Source: an uncultured cyanobacterium
GTDB taxonomy: Bacteria; Cyanobacteriota; Cyanobacteriia; PCC-6307; Cyanobiaceae
Direction of reading: 5' to 3'
Assembly: GCA_903823115.1 (NCBI GenBank)
Contig: CAIJRN010000011.1
Span: 1 to 64,000 of the forward strand
Length of the DNA: 64,000 nucleotides
Of the stretch, positions 55,180 through 64,000 are shown one piece after another; positions within the stretch are counted from its first letter, which is position 1; each line of letters begins with the position of its first letter. The notes beneath the pieces are model-generated. The model was given only the letters and a program-made list of their open reading frames with translations. It was not told the origin of the DNA and made no database searches. The position numbers were made by a program, and so were the translations under genes.

Positions 55180-55635
55180 ATGACCACCTACTCTCTCGAT
55201 TCACTCAAGCCCCAGCCCGGTTCACGCCGTCGCAAGACCCGCAAGGGTCGGGGTATCGCCGCTGGCCAGGGCGCCAGCTGCGGCTTCGGCATGCGCGGCC
55301 AGAAGTCACGCTCGGGCCGACCCACCCGACCCGGCTTCGAGGGGGGACAGATGCCCCTCTACCGGCGCGTGCCCAAGCTCAAGCACTTCCCCCTGGTCAA
55401 TCCCAAGGAGTTCACGGTCATCAACGTGAGCAAGCTTGCCGAACTCAAGGCTGGCAGCACCGTCAGCCTGGATTCCCTGGTCAAGGATGGCCTGGTCACC
55501 AGCCCCAAACACCCGCTCAAGGTGCTGGGTAACGGCGATCTCACCGTGAAGCTCACCGTCCAGGCGGCCGCCTTCACAGCCAGTGCCCGCGACAAGATCG
55601 AAGCCGCCGGCGGCACCTGTGAGATCACCGGCTGA
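55180..55635 (+). CDS. rplO: 50S ribosomal protein L15
   Basis: The 151-residue protein ([20 protein letters not shown], then [20 protein letters not shown]) is the last ribosomal gene before secY. A hairpin lies in the 139-base gap that follows. Confidence 0.98.
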   Translation: MTTYSLDSLKPQPGSRRRKTRKGRGIAAGQGASCGFGMRGQKSRSGRPTRPGFEGGQMPLYRRVPKLKHFPLVNPKEFTVINVSKLAELKAGSTVSLDSLVKDGLVTSPKHPLKVLGNGDLTVKLTVQAAAFTASARDKIEAAGGTCEITG

Positions 55636-55669
55636 GCCCGGTGTTCTCCTCCGTCTACGCCTAGGTTCA

Positions 55670-55705
55670 GAGCCGTCTGCCTGCCATCCGGCCGGCAGGC
55701 GGCTC
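55670..55705 (+). terminator. Hairpin between rplO and secY
   Basis: GAGCCGTCTGCC can pair with GGCAGGCGGCTC (12 pairs, one G-U) around a TGCCATCCGGCC loop, followed by TTTCC. The short T-run suggests a weak terminator or attenuator that could lower secY expression relative to the ribosomal genes. Confidence 0.4.
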
Positions 55706-55774
55706 TTTCCGTAGGCCTGCTCCCCGAGCGGGGGGCCGCTTCTCTCCCTCCCCTATCTCCCCTCAGCATCCGTC

Positions 55775-57094
55775 ATGGTCGTCAGCAGGGGGCGCAACCC
55801 CAGCGCCGCTGAAATCATCAGCCAGCTGTTCCAGGCGAAGACTCTCCGGGACCGGGTGCTCACCACCCTCGGCCTGTTGATGCTGGTGCGCCTGGGGATC
55901 TACATCCCCGTGCCAGGTATCGATCGCGTCGCCTTCCAGGAGTTCCTCTCCCGCGGCGGCCAGCTGATCGGCTTCCTCAACATCTTCACCGGTGGCGGCC
56001 TCTCCACCCTGGGCGTCTTCGCCCTGGGCATCCTGCCCTTCATCAACGCCTCGATCATCCTGCAGCTGCTCACCGCAGCCCTGCCCCAGCTGGAGGATCT
56101 GCAGAAGAACGAGGGGGAGGCGGGCCGCCGCAAGATCGCCCAGATCACCCGCTATGTGGCTCTGGGATGGGGAATCCTGCAGAGCACGGTCTTCGCCCTG
56201 ATCCTGCGCCAGTACGCCCTGCCCGGACTGCCGGACTGGCTGTTCGTGCTGCAGACCAGCCTGGCCCTGGTCACCGGCTCGATGGTGGTGATGTGGATCA
56301 GCGAAGTGATCACCGAACGGGGCATCGGTCAGGGGGCCTCCCTGGTGATCTTCATCAACATCGTCGCCACCCTGCCGAATGCGCTGGGATCCACCATCCA
56401 GCTGGCCCAGACGGGCGATCGCAGCACCGTCGGCGGCATCGTCGTGCTGGTGCTGGTGTTTCTGGTCACGATCGTCGGCATCATTTTTGTGCAGGAAGGC
56501 AACCGGCGCATCCCGATCGTCAGCGCCAAGCGCCAGGTGGGCGGTTCCGGCATGCTCTCGTCGCGCCAGAGCTATCTGCCCCTCAAGCTCAATGCCGGCG
56601 GCGTGATGCCGATCATCTTCGCTTCGGCGGTGGTGTTCCTGCCGTTGACGATCGCCAACCTCACCCGCAACGCCTGGCTGGTCAAGGCCGCCGGTTACCT
56701 CAGCCCCAACAGCAGCACCCCCTGGCTCTATCCGCTGGTGTTCTTCGCGCTGATCCTGGGGTTCGGTTTCTTCTACGCCTCGCTCACGGTCAACCCGGTG
56801 GACATCGCCACCAACCTCAAACGCGGCGGTGTGGCGATCCCCGGGGTGCGTCCCGGCTCGGCCACAGCCAACTATCTCAGTGGCGTCCAGAACCGCCTGA
56901 CCCTGCTGGGGGGGCTGTTCCTGGGCTTCGTGGCGATCATCCCGTCGGCCGTGGAGGGTTCCACCCAGGTGCGCACCTTCCAGGGCCTTGGGGCCACGTC
57001 GCTGCTGATTCTGGTGGGGGTGGCCATCGACACCGCCAAACAGGTCCAGACCTACGTGATCTCCCAGCGCTACGAGGGCATGGTGCGGCAGTGA
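55775..57094 (+). CDS. secY: Protein translocase subunit SecY
   Basis: The 439-residue membrane protein forms the SecYEG channel in the plasma and thylakoid membranes. Ten spans are visible; typical sequences include RDRVLTTLGLLMLVRLGIYI, the plug region near FLNIFTGGGLSTLGVFALGI, and PGVRPGSATANYLSGVQNRL. It is followed by adk as in many bacteria. Confidence 0.97.
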   Translation: MVVSRGRNPSAAEIISQLFQAKTLRDRVLTTLGLLMLVRLGIYIPVPGIDRVAFQEFLSRGGQLIGFLNIFTGGGLSTLGVFALGILPFINASIILQLLTAALPQLEDLQKNEGEAGRRKIAQITRYVALGWGILQSTVFALILRQYALPGLPDWLFVLQTSLALVTGSMVVMWISEVITERGIGQGASLVIFINIVATLPNALGSTIQLAQTGDRSTVGGIVVLVLVFLVTIVGIIFVQEGNRRIPIVSAKRQVGGSGMLSSRQSYLPLKLNAGGVMPIIFASAVVFLPLTIANLTRNAWLVKAAGYLSPNSSTPWLYPLVFFALILGFGFFYASLTVNPVDIATNLKRGGVAIPGVRPGSATANYLSGVQNRLTLLGGLFLGFVAIIPSAVEGSTQVRTFQGLGATSLLILVGVAIDTAKQVQTYVISQRYEGMVRQ

Positions 57095-57176
57095 CCAGCT
57101 GCTGCTGAAATCCTGCCGCAGCTTCGATCGACATTCCCGCCGTCATCTCTCCCTGACGTCCCGCCCGTTTCCAGCC

Positions 57177-57728
57177 ATGAAGCAACGTCTCCTCTTCCTC
57201 GGCCCTCCCGGCGCCGGCAAGGGCACTCAGGCCCAGCGCCTGAGTGCCAGTCACGGCCTCTTGCACCTCTCCACCGGCGATCTGCTGCGGGCCGAGATCC
57301 AGGCCGGCAGCGAGCTCGGTCGCCAGGTGGAAACGGTGATGGCCAGCGGCGAACTGGTCAGCGACGACCTGGTGCTCGCCATCGTGCGCAGCCGCCTGGA
57401 AGACCATCGCCAGGGCTGGCTGCTCGATGGCTTTCCGCGCAACCTCGCCCAGGCCGAAGCCCTCGATCACCTGCTCGCCGAACTCGACCAGCAGATCGAA
57501 CGGGTGGTGTTGATGGAACTCGATGACGGGCTGCTGATCCAGCGCCTGCTCAGTCGCGGCCGGGCCGATGACAACGAAGCGGTGATCCGCCATCGCCTCG
57601 AGGTCTACCGCCAGCAGACGGCCCCCTTGATCGCGCATTACCGCCAGCTGGGGCTGCTGGAATCCGTGGAAGCGGCCGGCAGCGTCGAGGAAATCGGCGA
57701 GCGCATCAACGCGCTGCTGGCGGCATGA
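57177..57728 (+). CDS. adk: Adenylate kinase, short form
   Basis: The 183-residue enzyme balances ATP, ADP and AMP. It has the P-loop [20 protein letters not shown] and [20 protein letters not shown] near residue 33, then [19 protein letters not shown]. The LID domain is the short type ([16 protein letters not shown], no zinc Cys cluster), about 30 residues shorter than E. coli Adk. It lies between secY and rpmJ. Confidence 0.97.
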   Translation: MKQRLLFLGPPGAGKGTQAQRLSASHGLLHLSTGDLLRAEIQAGSELGRQVETVMASGELVSDDLVLAIVRSRLEDHRQGWLLDGFPRNLAQAEALDHLLAELDQQIERVVLMELDDGLLIQRLLSRGRADDNEAVIRHRLEVYRQQTAPLIAHYRQLGLLESVEAAGSVEEIGERINALLAA

Positions 57729-57802
57729 GCCCAGGGAGCACGGGGGGTGGATTGACCCGTGTGATAGGGTGCTCGTTTGCAAAATCGGAGAGCACAACTC
57801 CC

Positions 57803-57916
57803 ATGAAGGTGCGTGCCTCAGTCAAGAAAATGTGCGACAAGTGCCGGGTGATCCGTCGCCACGGTCGGGTGATGGTCATCTGCACCAATCCCAAGCACAA
57901 GCAGCGCCAGGGCTGA
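57803..57916 (+). CDS. rpmJ: 50S ribosomal protein L36
   Basis: The 37-residue protein [20 protein letters not shown] followed by [17 protein letters not shown] has the zinc-binding C-x2-C-x12-C-x4-H pattern. The ATG at 57803 is the family start; the longer track ORF runs from upstream non-coding sequence. CGGAGAG before it may be the ribosome binding site. Confidence 0.98.
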   Translation: MKVRASVKKMCDKCRVIRRHGRVMVICTNPKHKQRQG

Positions 57917-58083
57917 CCCCCAGGCCTGCCGGTTCAGCCCCTCGGCCGAACCCGCCCCATCGATCAAAGCCCACGGGCTCTGACCGTTTTCCCACTCGCC
58001 TTCGGGCGCGTGAACTGCCGCCCTCCCAGGCGGCAACTTCCGCCCTAGGGCGGACCCCCTGCCCCCCTGATCGTTTCTCCAAC

Positions 58084-58449
58084 GTGGCTCGGATCGCCGG
58101 TGTCGACATCCCTCGTGACAAGAGGGTCGAGATCTCTCTCACCTACGTCTATGGCATCGGTCTCACCCGTGCCCGCAAGATCCTGGCCAAGAGCGGTGTC
58201 AATCCCGACATCCGCGTCAAGGACCTGAGCGACGCTGACGTGCAGAAACTGCGCGGAGCCGCCGAATCCTTCACCCTCGAGGGTGACCTCAGACGCGAAG
58301 AGGGCATGGCCCTCAAGCGCCTGCAGGACATCGGTTGCCTGCGCGGTCGTCGCCATCGCATGGGCCTGCCCGTGCGCGGCCAACGCACCCGCACCAACGC
58401 CCGCACCCGCCGTGGTGCGCGCAAAACCGTGGCCGGCAAGAAGAAGTAA
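58084..58449 (+). CDS. rpsM: 30S ribosomal protein S13
   Basis: The 121-residue protein starts with GTG ([25 protein letters not shown]). It has [20 protein letters not shown] and the basic tail [20 protein letters not shown] that contacts P-site tRNA. The upstream track ORF is not translated in the family. About 250 bases without a gene separate it from rpsK. Confidence 0.98.
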   Translation: MARIAGVDIPRDKRVEISLTYVYGIGLTRARKILAKSGVNPDIRVKDLSDADVQKLRGAAESFTLEGDLRREEGMALKRLQDIGCLRGRRHRMGLPVRGQRTRTNARTRRGARKTVAGKKK

Positions 58450-58700
58450 ATCGCTGCCGCTTCGCCGCCAGTCCCCATCGACTGCGAGGAGCACAGTGCC
58501 GCCTTGCCCCATCTCCAGGCCACCGCTTACCGCCGGTTCTGGACAACAGGGCGGGTTCAGGCTTCCGTCTCAACGCCTCAACTCTCCATCCCAGCCTCTG
58601 CGCTGGGGTCCGACGCCGCCGCTGCCCCTTCTGAGGGCAGCGTCACCGGAGTCCCCCCCAAGTTCCACGATCACCTCCCTGCTCTTGCAGGGCTTCTTCC

Positions 58701-59093
58701 ATGGCCAAGCCCGCCAAGAAAACCGGCCCCAAGAAGGCCAAGCGCAATGTGCCCAATGGTGTGGCGCATATCCAGAGCACCTTCAACAACACCATCGTCT
58801 CGATCACCGACACCGCCGGTGAGGTGATCAGCTGGTCGTCTGCTGGGGCGAGTGGCTTCAAGGGAGCTCGTAAAGGCACCCCCTTCGCCGCCCAGACCGC
58901 CGCTGAAGCCGCTGGCCGCCGTGCCCTCGAGCAGGGCATGCGCCAGATCGAAGTGCTGGTGCGCGGTCCAGGCTCCGGGCGCGAAACCGCCATTCGGGCC
59001 CTGCAGGTGGCTGGCCTCGAGATCACCCTGATCCGCGATGTCACGCCCCTGCCCCACAACGGCTGCAGGCGTGCCAAGCGTCGGCGGGTCTGA
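58701..59093 (+). CDS. rpsK: 30S ribosomal protein S11
   Basis: The 130-residue protein ([20 protein letters not shown] ... [20 protein letters not shown]) is on the 30S platform. C-terminal [16 protein letters not shown] is the standard ending. rpoA follows after 59 bases. Confidence 0.98.
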   Translation: MAKPAKKTGPKKAKRNVPNGVAHIQSTFNNTIVSITDTAGEVISWSSAGASGFKGARKGTPFAAQTAAEAAGRRALEQGMRQIEVLVRGPGSGRETAIRALQVAGLEITLIRDVTPLPHNGCRRAKRRRV

Positions 59094-59152
59094 TCCCACC
59101 ACCCCAGCTTCATCGCCTTCCGGCTCCGTCCACCTCTCCGCCCTCTCAGACC

Positions 59153-60091
59153 GTGTTGCAGTACCAGATCGATCGGGTCGAGCACCAGGTTGCCGACGAC
59201 CGCTCCCAGACGGGCGTCTTCGTGATCGGTCCCCTGGACCGTGGTCAGGCCACCACCCTGGGCAACGCCCTGCGGCGGGTTCTGATCGGGGGCCTTGAGG
59301 GCAGCGCGATCACCGCCGTGCGCATTGCCAACGTCAACCACGAATACGCCACGGTGCCGGGCGTCAAGGAAGACGTGCTCGACATCCTGCTGAATTGCAA
59401 GTCGGTGCCGGTCAACAGCCGCAGCCGCGAACTGGAGATCGGTCGGCTCGTGATCAATGGCCCGGCCACCGTCACGGCTTCCGATCTGCAGTTCTCCTCC
59501 CAGGTTCAGGTGATCGACGGCGCCCGGCTGATCGCCGTGGTGGCCGACGGCCACAGCCTGGAAATGGAGGTCCATGTCGAGCGGGGCACCGGCTACCGCC
59601 CGGTCGATCGCCACAACGAGGACACCAGTGCCATCGATCTGCTCCAGATCGATGCGGTGTTCATGCCGGTCAGGCGCGTCAACTACACCGTCGACGAAAC
59701 CGCCGTCGGTGAAGGTGGCTCAGCCCGGGAACGGCTGCGCCTCGAGATCGAAACCAACGGCAGCATCACCCCCGATGACGCCATGGCCCAGGCGGCCAAC
59801 CAGCTGATCGGTCTGTTCCAGCCGCTGGCCAGCCTCACCATGAACGAGGAGCCGGGCGTTGAGCCCGAGCCCTCGGCCGAAGCCCAGATCCCCCTGGAAG
59901 AACTGAACCTCTCGGTTCGGGCCTACAACTGCCTCAAGCGCGCTCAGGTCAACTCCGTCTCCGACCTGATGGGCTTCAGCTATGAGGATCTGCTGGAGAT
60001 CAAGAACTTCGGCTCCAAGTCCGCCGACGAGGTGATCGAAGCCCTCGAGCGCATCGGCATCTCCCTGCCCCAGAGCCGCACAAGCGCCTGA
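59153..60091 (+). CDS. rpoA: RNA polymerase alpha subunit
   Basis: The 312-residue protein, from a GTG start, has the dimerisation NTD ([20 protein letters not shown] near residue 28, then [13 protein letters not shown]) and, after an acidic linker, the CTD near residues 245-305 ([20 protein letters not shown] and [20 protein letters not shown]) that binds UP elements and activators. Length is normal. Confidence 0.98.
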   Translation: MLQYQIDRVEHQVADDRSQTGVFVIGPLDRGQATTLGNALRRVLIGGLEGSAITAVRIANVNHEYATVPGVKEDVLDILLNCKSVPVNSRSRELEIGRLVINGPATVTASDLQFSSQVQVIDGARLIAVVADGHSLEMEVHVERGTGYRPVDRHNEDTSAIDLLQIDAVFMPVRRVNYTVDETAVGEGGSARERLRLEIETNGSITPDDAMAQAANQLIGLFQPLASLTMNEEPGVEPEPSAEAQIPLEELNLSVRAYNCLKRAQVNSVSDLMGFSYEDLLEIKNFGSKSADEVIEALERIGISLPQSRTSA

Positions 60092-60151
60092 GCGCTGCCT
60101 GCGTTCACACCCCCTCCGAAGCCCCTTTCGCGACAGCCCGAGACCTGACCC

Positions 60152-60502
60152 ATGCGACACCAGTGCCGAGTCCCCCTGCTGGGACGCCCCGCCGACCAAC
60201 GCAAAGCTCTCCTGCGTGGCCTCACCACCCAGCTGATCCGTGAAGGTCGCGTCACCACCACCAAGGCCCGGGCCAAGGCCCTGCGCAATGAAGCCGAGCG
60301 CATGATCACGCTCGCCAAGGACGGCAGCCTGTCCGCCCGCCGCCGCGCCATCGGCTACATCTTCGACAAGCAACTGGTGCACGCCCTGTTCGACAAGGCC
60401 CAGGATCGCTACGGCGAACGCAACGGGGGCTACACCCGCATCATCCGCACCGTGCCCCGCCGCGGTGACAACGCCGAGATGGCGATCATCGAGCTCGTCT
60501 GA
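60152..60502 (+). CDS. rplQ: 50S ribosomal protein L17
   Basis: The 116-residue protein ([20 protein letters not shown] ... [20 protein letters not shown]) lies near the tunnel exit. Its stop is at 60500-60502 and overlaps the proposed CTG start of truA. Confidence 0.98.
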   Translation: MRHQCRVPLLGRPADQRKALLRGLTTQLIREGRVTTTKARAKALRNEAERMITLAKDGSLSARRRAIGYIFDKQLVHALFDKAQDRYGERNGGYTRIIRTVPRRGDNAEMAIIELV

Positions 60503-61479
60503 AGCCAACGGCCCCCAATCCCGGCCCCGTTGCCGAATCCTCGTCTCCGGAGAGAGCCGCGACCCGTCGGATCGCCCTCTGCCTCCAGTACGAGGGTTCG
60601 GCTTTTCATGGTTGGCAGCGTCAACCCCGCCAGATCAGTGTGCAGGAGGTGCTGGAAGCGGCGATCGAAGGCCTCGATCCCCAGCGCCCGGTCAAAAGCG
60701 TGGCGGCCGGGCGCACCGACAGCGGCGTCCATGCCGCCGCCCAGGTGGTCCACTTCGACGCCGCCGGCCCGATTCCAGCCCAGCGCTGGCCCAAGGCTCT
60801 CAACGGTCGCCTACCCGCCACGATCCGGGTGCGGGCCGCCACTGAAGTGCCAAGCGATTGGCACGCCTGCTTTTCGGCTCGCTACCGGCGCTACCGCTAC
60901 ACAATCCACAACGGCCGCACCCCCAACCTGTTTCTGAGCGCCTGGAGCTGGCATCGCTATCAGCTTCGCCTCGACGATCAGGCCATGGAGGCCGCCCTGC
61001 AGACCCTGCTGGGGGAGCATGATTTCACGGCCTTTCAGCGGGCCGGCAGCCGCCGCGCCCATGCCCGCACCACCATCCAGGAGGTGGCCCTGGAGCGCCA
61101 GGAGGATCTGATCAGCGTGGAACTCCAGGCCAGCGGCTTCCTCTACGGCATGGTGCGGTTGGTGATGGGACAGCTGGTGGCCGTCGGCGAGGGACGCCTG
61201 AGCGTGGCGGCCTTCGAACGGCGCTGGCGGGCCCAGGCCCGCTCCGAAGTGCGGGAGGCGGCCCCTCCCCAGGGGCTCTGCCTGCTGCGGGTCGGCTACC
61301 CAGAGCCGGTCTTCCCTGAAGCTGCCTGGTATGATTGCCAACCGCGGTTTCAGCTGAAATCGCCTGATCCACCTCCTGAGCCCGGGGCGAACGGTGTACC
61401 TGCGAGCGCGGCAGCGAACGCAACACCGGCCCTACCCGGATGCCTGGAGCTGACAGCGGTGTCTCCGGCACCTCCCTAG
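60499..61479 (+). CDS. truA: tRNA pseudouridine synthase A with a probable non-canonical start
   Basis: TruA makes pseudouridine at positions 38-40 of tRNA anticodon stems. The catalytic Asp lies in [20 protein letters not shown]. The family N terminus reads [20 protein letters not shown] here, and it lies upstream of the first GTG in frame (60640, the track start), so translation must start earlier. The frame is open from 60469, but no ATG, GTG or TTG exists there. A CTG at 60499 overlaps the rplQ stop (CTGA), like the ATGA couplings elsewhere, and is the best candidate; other rare codons or a sequencing error are possible. The C-terminal 45 residues are Pro/Ala-rich. Confidence 0.75.
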   Translation: MKPTAPNPGPVAESSSPERAATRRIALCLQYEGSAFHGWQRQPRQISVQEVLEAAIEGLDPQRPVKSVAAGRTDSGVHAAAQVVHFDAAGPIPAQRWPKALNGRLPATIRVRAATEVPSDWHACFSARYRRYRYTIHNGRTPNLFLSAWSWHRYQLRLDDQAMEAALQTLLGEHDFTAFQRAGSRRAHARTTIQEVALERQEDLISVELQASGFLYGMVRLVMGQLVAVGEGRLSVAAFERRWRAQARSEVREAAPPQGLCLLRVGYPEPVFPEAAWYDCQPRFQLKSPDPPPEPGANGVPASAAANATPALPGCLELTAVSPAPP

Positions 61480-61665
61480 ATCGGGTCGATTCGAGGCTGG
61501 CGCTGTTGTCCCGCCAACCCGTCACTCTTGCTCTTCAGCCTGGCGAACGCCCTGCTGCCGGAGCCGGAACCACGGCGCGGTAGGTTCACTCCAGCCCATG
61601 CCATCCGCCGTACAGCACGGATGCGGTGGTCTTCCAAGCCGGTCAGCCGGTGCCCTTCAGGCGCA

Positions 61666-62121
61666 ATGAACAAGACAACCCTGCCTTCCCCCGACACGCT
61701 CGACCGCCAGTGGTTTGTGGTCGACGCTGCGGATCAGACCCTCGGCCGGCTGGCCAGTGAGGTGGCCCAGGTGCTACGTGGCAAGAACAAACCCACTTAC
61801 ACCCCCCATCTCGATACGGGCGACTTCGTCGTTGTGATCAACGCCGACAAGATCCGCGTCAGCGGCAACAAGCCCACCCAGAAGCTCTATCGCCGTCATT
61901 CCGGCCGCCCCGGCGGCATGAAGACCGAAACCTTCGCCCACCTGCAGGGTCGTCTGCCCGAGCGGATCATCGAAGTGGCCATCAAGGGCATGCTTCCGCA
62001 CAACGCCCTCGGGCGCCAGATGTTCCGCAAGCTGAAGGTCTACAAAGGCGCTGAGCATCCCCACACCGCCCAGCAGCCCCAGCCCCTCGCCCTCGATCCC
62101 GCCGCCACCGCCACCAAATGA
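61666..62121 (+). CDS. rplM: 50S ribosomal protein L13
   Basis: The 151-residue protein starts [20 protein letters not shown] and has [20 protein letters not shown] and [20 protein letters not shown]. The ATG at 61666 is the family start; the track ORF adds upstream non-coding sequence. The stop overlaps rpsI in ATGA, the usual L13-S9 pair. Confidence 0.98.
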   Translation: MNKTTLPSPDTLDRQWFVVDAADQTLGRLASEVAQVLRGKNKPTYTPHLDTGDFVVVINADKIRVSGNKPTQKLYRRHSGRPGGMKTETFAHLQGRLPERIIEVAIKGMLPHNALGRQMFRKLKVYKGAEHPHTAQQPQPLALDPAATATK

Positions 62122-62525
62122 CCAGCTCCTCCAACCGCGTCGTCTACTGGGGAACCGGCCGCCGCAAAACGGCAGTGGCCCGCGTGCGGGTCGTCCCCGG
62201 CAGTGGCACCGTCACGATCAATGGCCGCCCCGGCGACAACTACCTGAACTACAACCCCGTCTATCTGGCGGCGGTGAAGGCTCCCCTGCAGACCCTCGGC
62301 CTCGAGGGCCAGTACGACCTGCTGGTCAATGTGCGCGGCGGCGGCCTCACCGGCCAGGCCGATGCGATCAAGCAGGGTGCCGCCCGGGCCCTGTGCGATC
62401 TCTCGCCTGACAATCGCAAGCCACTCAAGGTCGAAGGCCACCTCAGCCGCGATCCCCGGGCCAAAGAGCGCCGCAAGTACGGCCTCAAGAAAGCCCGTAA
62501 AGCGCCCCAGTTCTCCAAGCGCTGA
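62118..62525 (+). CDS. rpsI: 30S ribosomal protein S9
   Basis: The 135-residue protein ([20 protein letters not shown] ... [17 protein letters not shown]) ends with the basic tail whose last Arg touches P-site tRNA. It is coupled to rplM. Confidence 0.98.
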   Translation: MTSSSNRVVYWGTGRRKTAVARVRVVPGSGTVTINGRPGDNYLNYNPVYLAAVKAPLQTLGLEGQYDLLVNVRGGGLTGQADAIKQGAARALCDLSPDNRKPLKVEGHLSRDPRAKERRKYGLKKARKAPQFSKR

Positions 62526-62568
62526 ATTCGTTCAGCTCCGTTACCCGTCTCCGATCGCTTCACCCGTC

Positions 62569-62862
62569 ATGCCGAAGGCCGACATCCATCCCACCTGGTA
62601 TCCCGATGCCAAGGTGATCTGCAATGGAGAGGTGGTGATGACCACCGGCTCCACCCATCCCGAGCTCCACGTCGATGTCTGGAGCGGCAATCATCCCTTT
62701 TACACGGGCACCCAGAAAATCCTGGACACCGAGGGGCGCGTGGATCGCTTCATGCGCAAATACGGCATGGCCGGAACCGACTCCGCCGCAGGAGTCAAGA
62801 AAGACGAAGCACCGGCTGCCGAAGCTGCTGCAGCAGCGGAGGAGACCCCAGTCGCCGGCTGA
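62569..62862 (+). CDS. rpmE: 50S ribosomal protein L31, zinc-free type
   Basis: The 97-residue protein (MPKADIHPTWYPDAKVICNG ... VWSGNHPFYTGTQKILDTEG) is L31. Only one Cys (VICNG) remains of the four that bind zinc in the C+ form; WSGNH replaces the CxxC pair, as is usual in cyanobacteria. The C terminus is an Ala/Glu-rich tail of about 25 residues. The ATG at 62569 is the family start. Confidence 0.95.
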   Translation: MPKADIHPTWYPDAKVICNGEVVMTTGSTHPELHVDVWSGNHPFYTGTQKILDTEGRVDRFMRKYGMAGTDSAAGVKKDEAPAAEAAAAAEETPVAG

Positions 62863-63082
62863 GCGGCTGGTCGTCTGGCTCCACCCAAGGACTGTCCGGC
62901 TGGCTGACCCATCAGCAAAACCAGCCCGGTCATCGGTGCAGATCGGTGGGCGGCCAGATCGTCCGTCACCACTCCCCTGACGGCTGCCTTCCTGCCCCTC
63001 GGCTGGGAAGCCACAATGGCTCTCCAGTCTCAGCAAGCCGGCCCTGGCTCCTGGCCAGACCAACATCCAGACCTTCCGGCGA

Positions 63083-63111
63083 GCCGGATGCCTCTCGGGC
63101 ATCCGGCTTTT
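63083..63111 (+). terminator. Rho-independent terminator between rpmE and prfA
   Basis: GCCGGATGCC pairs perfectly with GGCATCCGGC across a TCTCG loop, followed by TTTTG. It probably ends the ribosomal cluster transcript; the rest of the 310-base gap before prfA shows no gene. Confidence 0.85.
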
Positions 63112-63172
63112 GTCCTGAAAGCCTCCTTGCCTCTTCGCCTGCCGTTCCGGCGGCATCTGGACGCCATTCGCC

Positions 63173-64000
63173 ATGGACCCTGCCCTGCTCAGCGAACGCC
63201 TGGAAACGGCCTGCCACACCTTCGCGGCCCTGGAACGGCAGCTGGCCGATCCGGCCGTGGCCTCGGACCCGAACCGGCTGCAGGCAATCGCTCGCGAACG
63301 CTCCCGGCTCGAGCCCCTGGTGCTCGACCACCAGCAACTGGGCAAGCTGCAACAGGAGCAGCTGGACACCCACAGGTTGCTCAAAGAGCACCGCGACGAT
63401 CCCGCCATGGCGGAGCTGGTGGAACTGGCCATCAGCGAGCTGGAGTCGCTGGAAGCGCGCATCGACGAGCTGCAGCGGCGCCTCACCCTGGCCCTGTTGC
63501 CGTCGGATCCCCGCGATGAGCGCAGCGTCATGCTGGAAATCCGGGCCGGGGCCGGCGGCGATGAAGCCAGCCTCTGGGCAGGAGATCTGGCCCGCATGTA
63601 CGAGCGCTATGCCCAGGGCCGCGGTTGGCAGGTGCAACCGGTCAGCGCCTCGGAGGCCGACCTCGGCGGCTACAAGGAGCTGATTCTCTCGATCCGGGGG
63701 GACGGGGTCTACAGCCGCCTGAAGTTCGAGGCCGGCGTGCACCGCGTCCAGCGGGTGCCGGCCACCGAATCCCAGGGCCGGGTGCACACCTCCACGGCCA
63801 CGGTGGCGGTGATGCCCGAGGCCGATCCGGTGGAGGTGCAGATCGATCCGGGCGACCTGGAGATCAGCACCGCCCGCTCCGGCGGCGCCGGCGGCCAGAA
63901 CGTCAACAAAGTCGAAACGGCCGTTGATCTGCTGCACAAACCCACCGGCATCCGGGTGTTCTGCACCCAGGAGCGCTCCCAGCTGCAGAACCGCGAACGG
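63173..64000 (+). CDS. prfA: Peptide chain release factor 1, N-terminal part (cut by the window)
   Basis: The frame from the ATG at 63173 is open to the edge, so it is missing from the ORF track. It encodes 276 residues of RF1, which ends translation at UAA and UAG. Visible are the helical first domain, the acidic/charged [20 protein letters not shown] segment, [20 protein letters not shown], and the catalytic GGQ loop [18 protein letters not shown] near residue 240. The codon-recognition loop region (residues 185-195) lies within the visible part but the PxT/PAT motif identity rests on VPATESQGR. It follows the cluster terminator. Confidence 0.95.
   Translation, partial: MDPALLSERLETACHTFAALERQLADPAVASDPNRLQAIARERSRLEPLVLDHQQLGKLQQEQLDTHRLLKEHRDDPAMAELVELAISELESLEARIDELQRRLTLALLPSDPRDERSVMLEIRAGAGGDEASLWAGDLARMYERYAQGRGWQVQPVSASEADLGGYKELILSIRGDGVYSRLKFEAGVHRVQRVPATESQGRVHTSTATVAVMPEADPVEVQIDPGDLEISTARSGGAGGQNVNKVETAVDLLHKPTGIRVFCTQERSQLQNRER

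Overview
The window is chromosomal DNA of a high-GC unicellular cyanobacterium, most like the Cyanobium/Synechococcus (alpha-cyanobacterial) group. The evidence is psaD, ndhN, ldpA, a crtD-like carotenoid desaturase, a CAAD/CURT1-type thylakoid protein, DUF1815 and DUF2839 proteins, cyanobacterial-type gshA, ppc, recurrent GCGATCGC (HIP1) octamers, and a ribosomal supercluster without S10, S14 or L30 that ends in alpha-L17-TruA-L13-S9-L31-PrfA. The species call is inferred from gene content only.

Bases 1-7660 are an accessory block with visibly lower GC and loosely packed genes, ending at a tRNA-Cys. It holds a minus-strand type I restriction-modification operon: hsdM, a HEPN/MNT/HEPN cassette, hsdS, then an AlbA_2 (Schlafen-type) protein that runs off the left edge. 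All junctions overlap. The cassette sits between two copies of the hsdM 3' end, in the same frame, so it looks like an insertion that could be excised cleanly. After it come a secreted cupin, a small exported protein, mscL, an orphan Nif11 protein and several doubtful small ORFs.

Bases 7661-46300 are mostly housekeeping genes: an LpxB-like glycosyltransferase, RNase D, a CCB-like cytochrome b6f assembly factor, an Amidase_3-like exported protein, hemF, mrp, rodA overlapping a histidine kinase with a ruined ATP domain, psaD with a strong terminator, trpE-gshA-ppc, tRNA-Arg, recF, speD, larE divergent from a tandem CobO/BtuR fusion, an operon-like JAMM protease / MoeB-rhodanese / potassium-channel set, a CAAD protein, fructosamine kinase, crtD, tyrA divergent from a DinG-like protein with broken helicase motifs, DUF2839, DUF1815, recA (with a LexA-box-like palindrome upstream), a HAD hydrolase, tRNA-Gln, a Ycf45-like R3H ATPase, ldpA, a Na+/H+ antiporter and ndhN.

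Bases 46773-64000 form one plus-strand ribosomal cluster (rplC to rpmE, with secY, adk, rpoA, truA) followed by prfA, cut by the right edge. truA is odd: its conserved N terminus lies upstream of every in-frame ATG, GTG or TTG, so it probably starts at a CTG overlapping the rplQ stop.

The least ordinary parts are the HEPN/MNT/HEPN cassette flanked by duplicated hsdM tails, the degenerate helicase and kinase paralogues, and the JAMM/MoeB-rhodanese/channel cluster.
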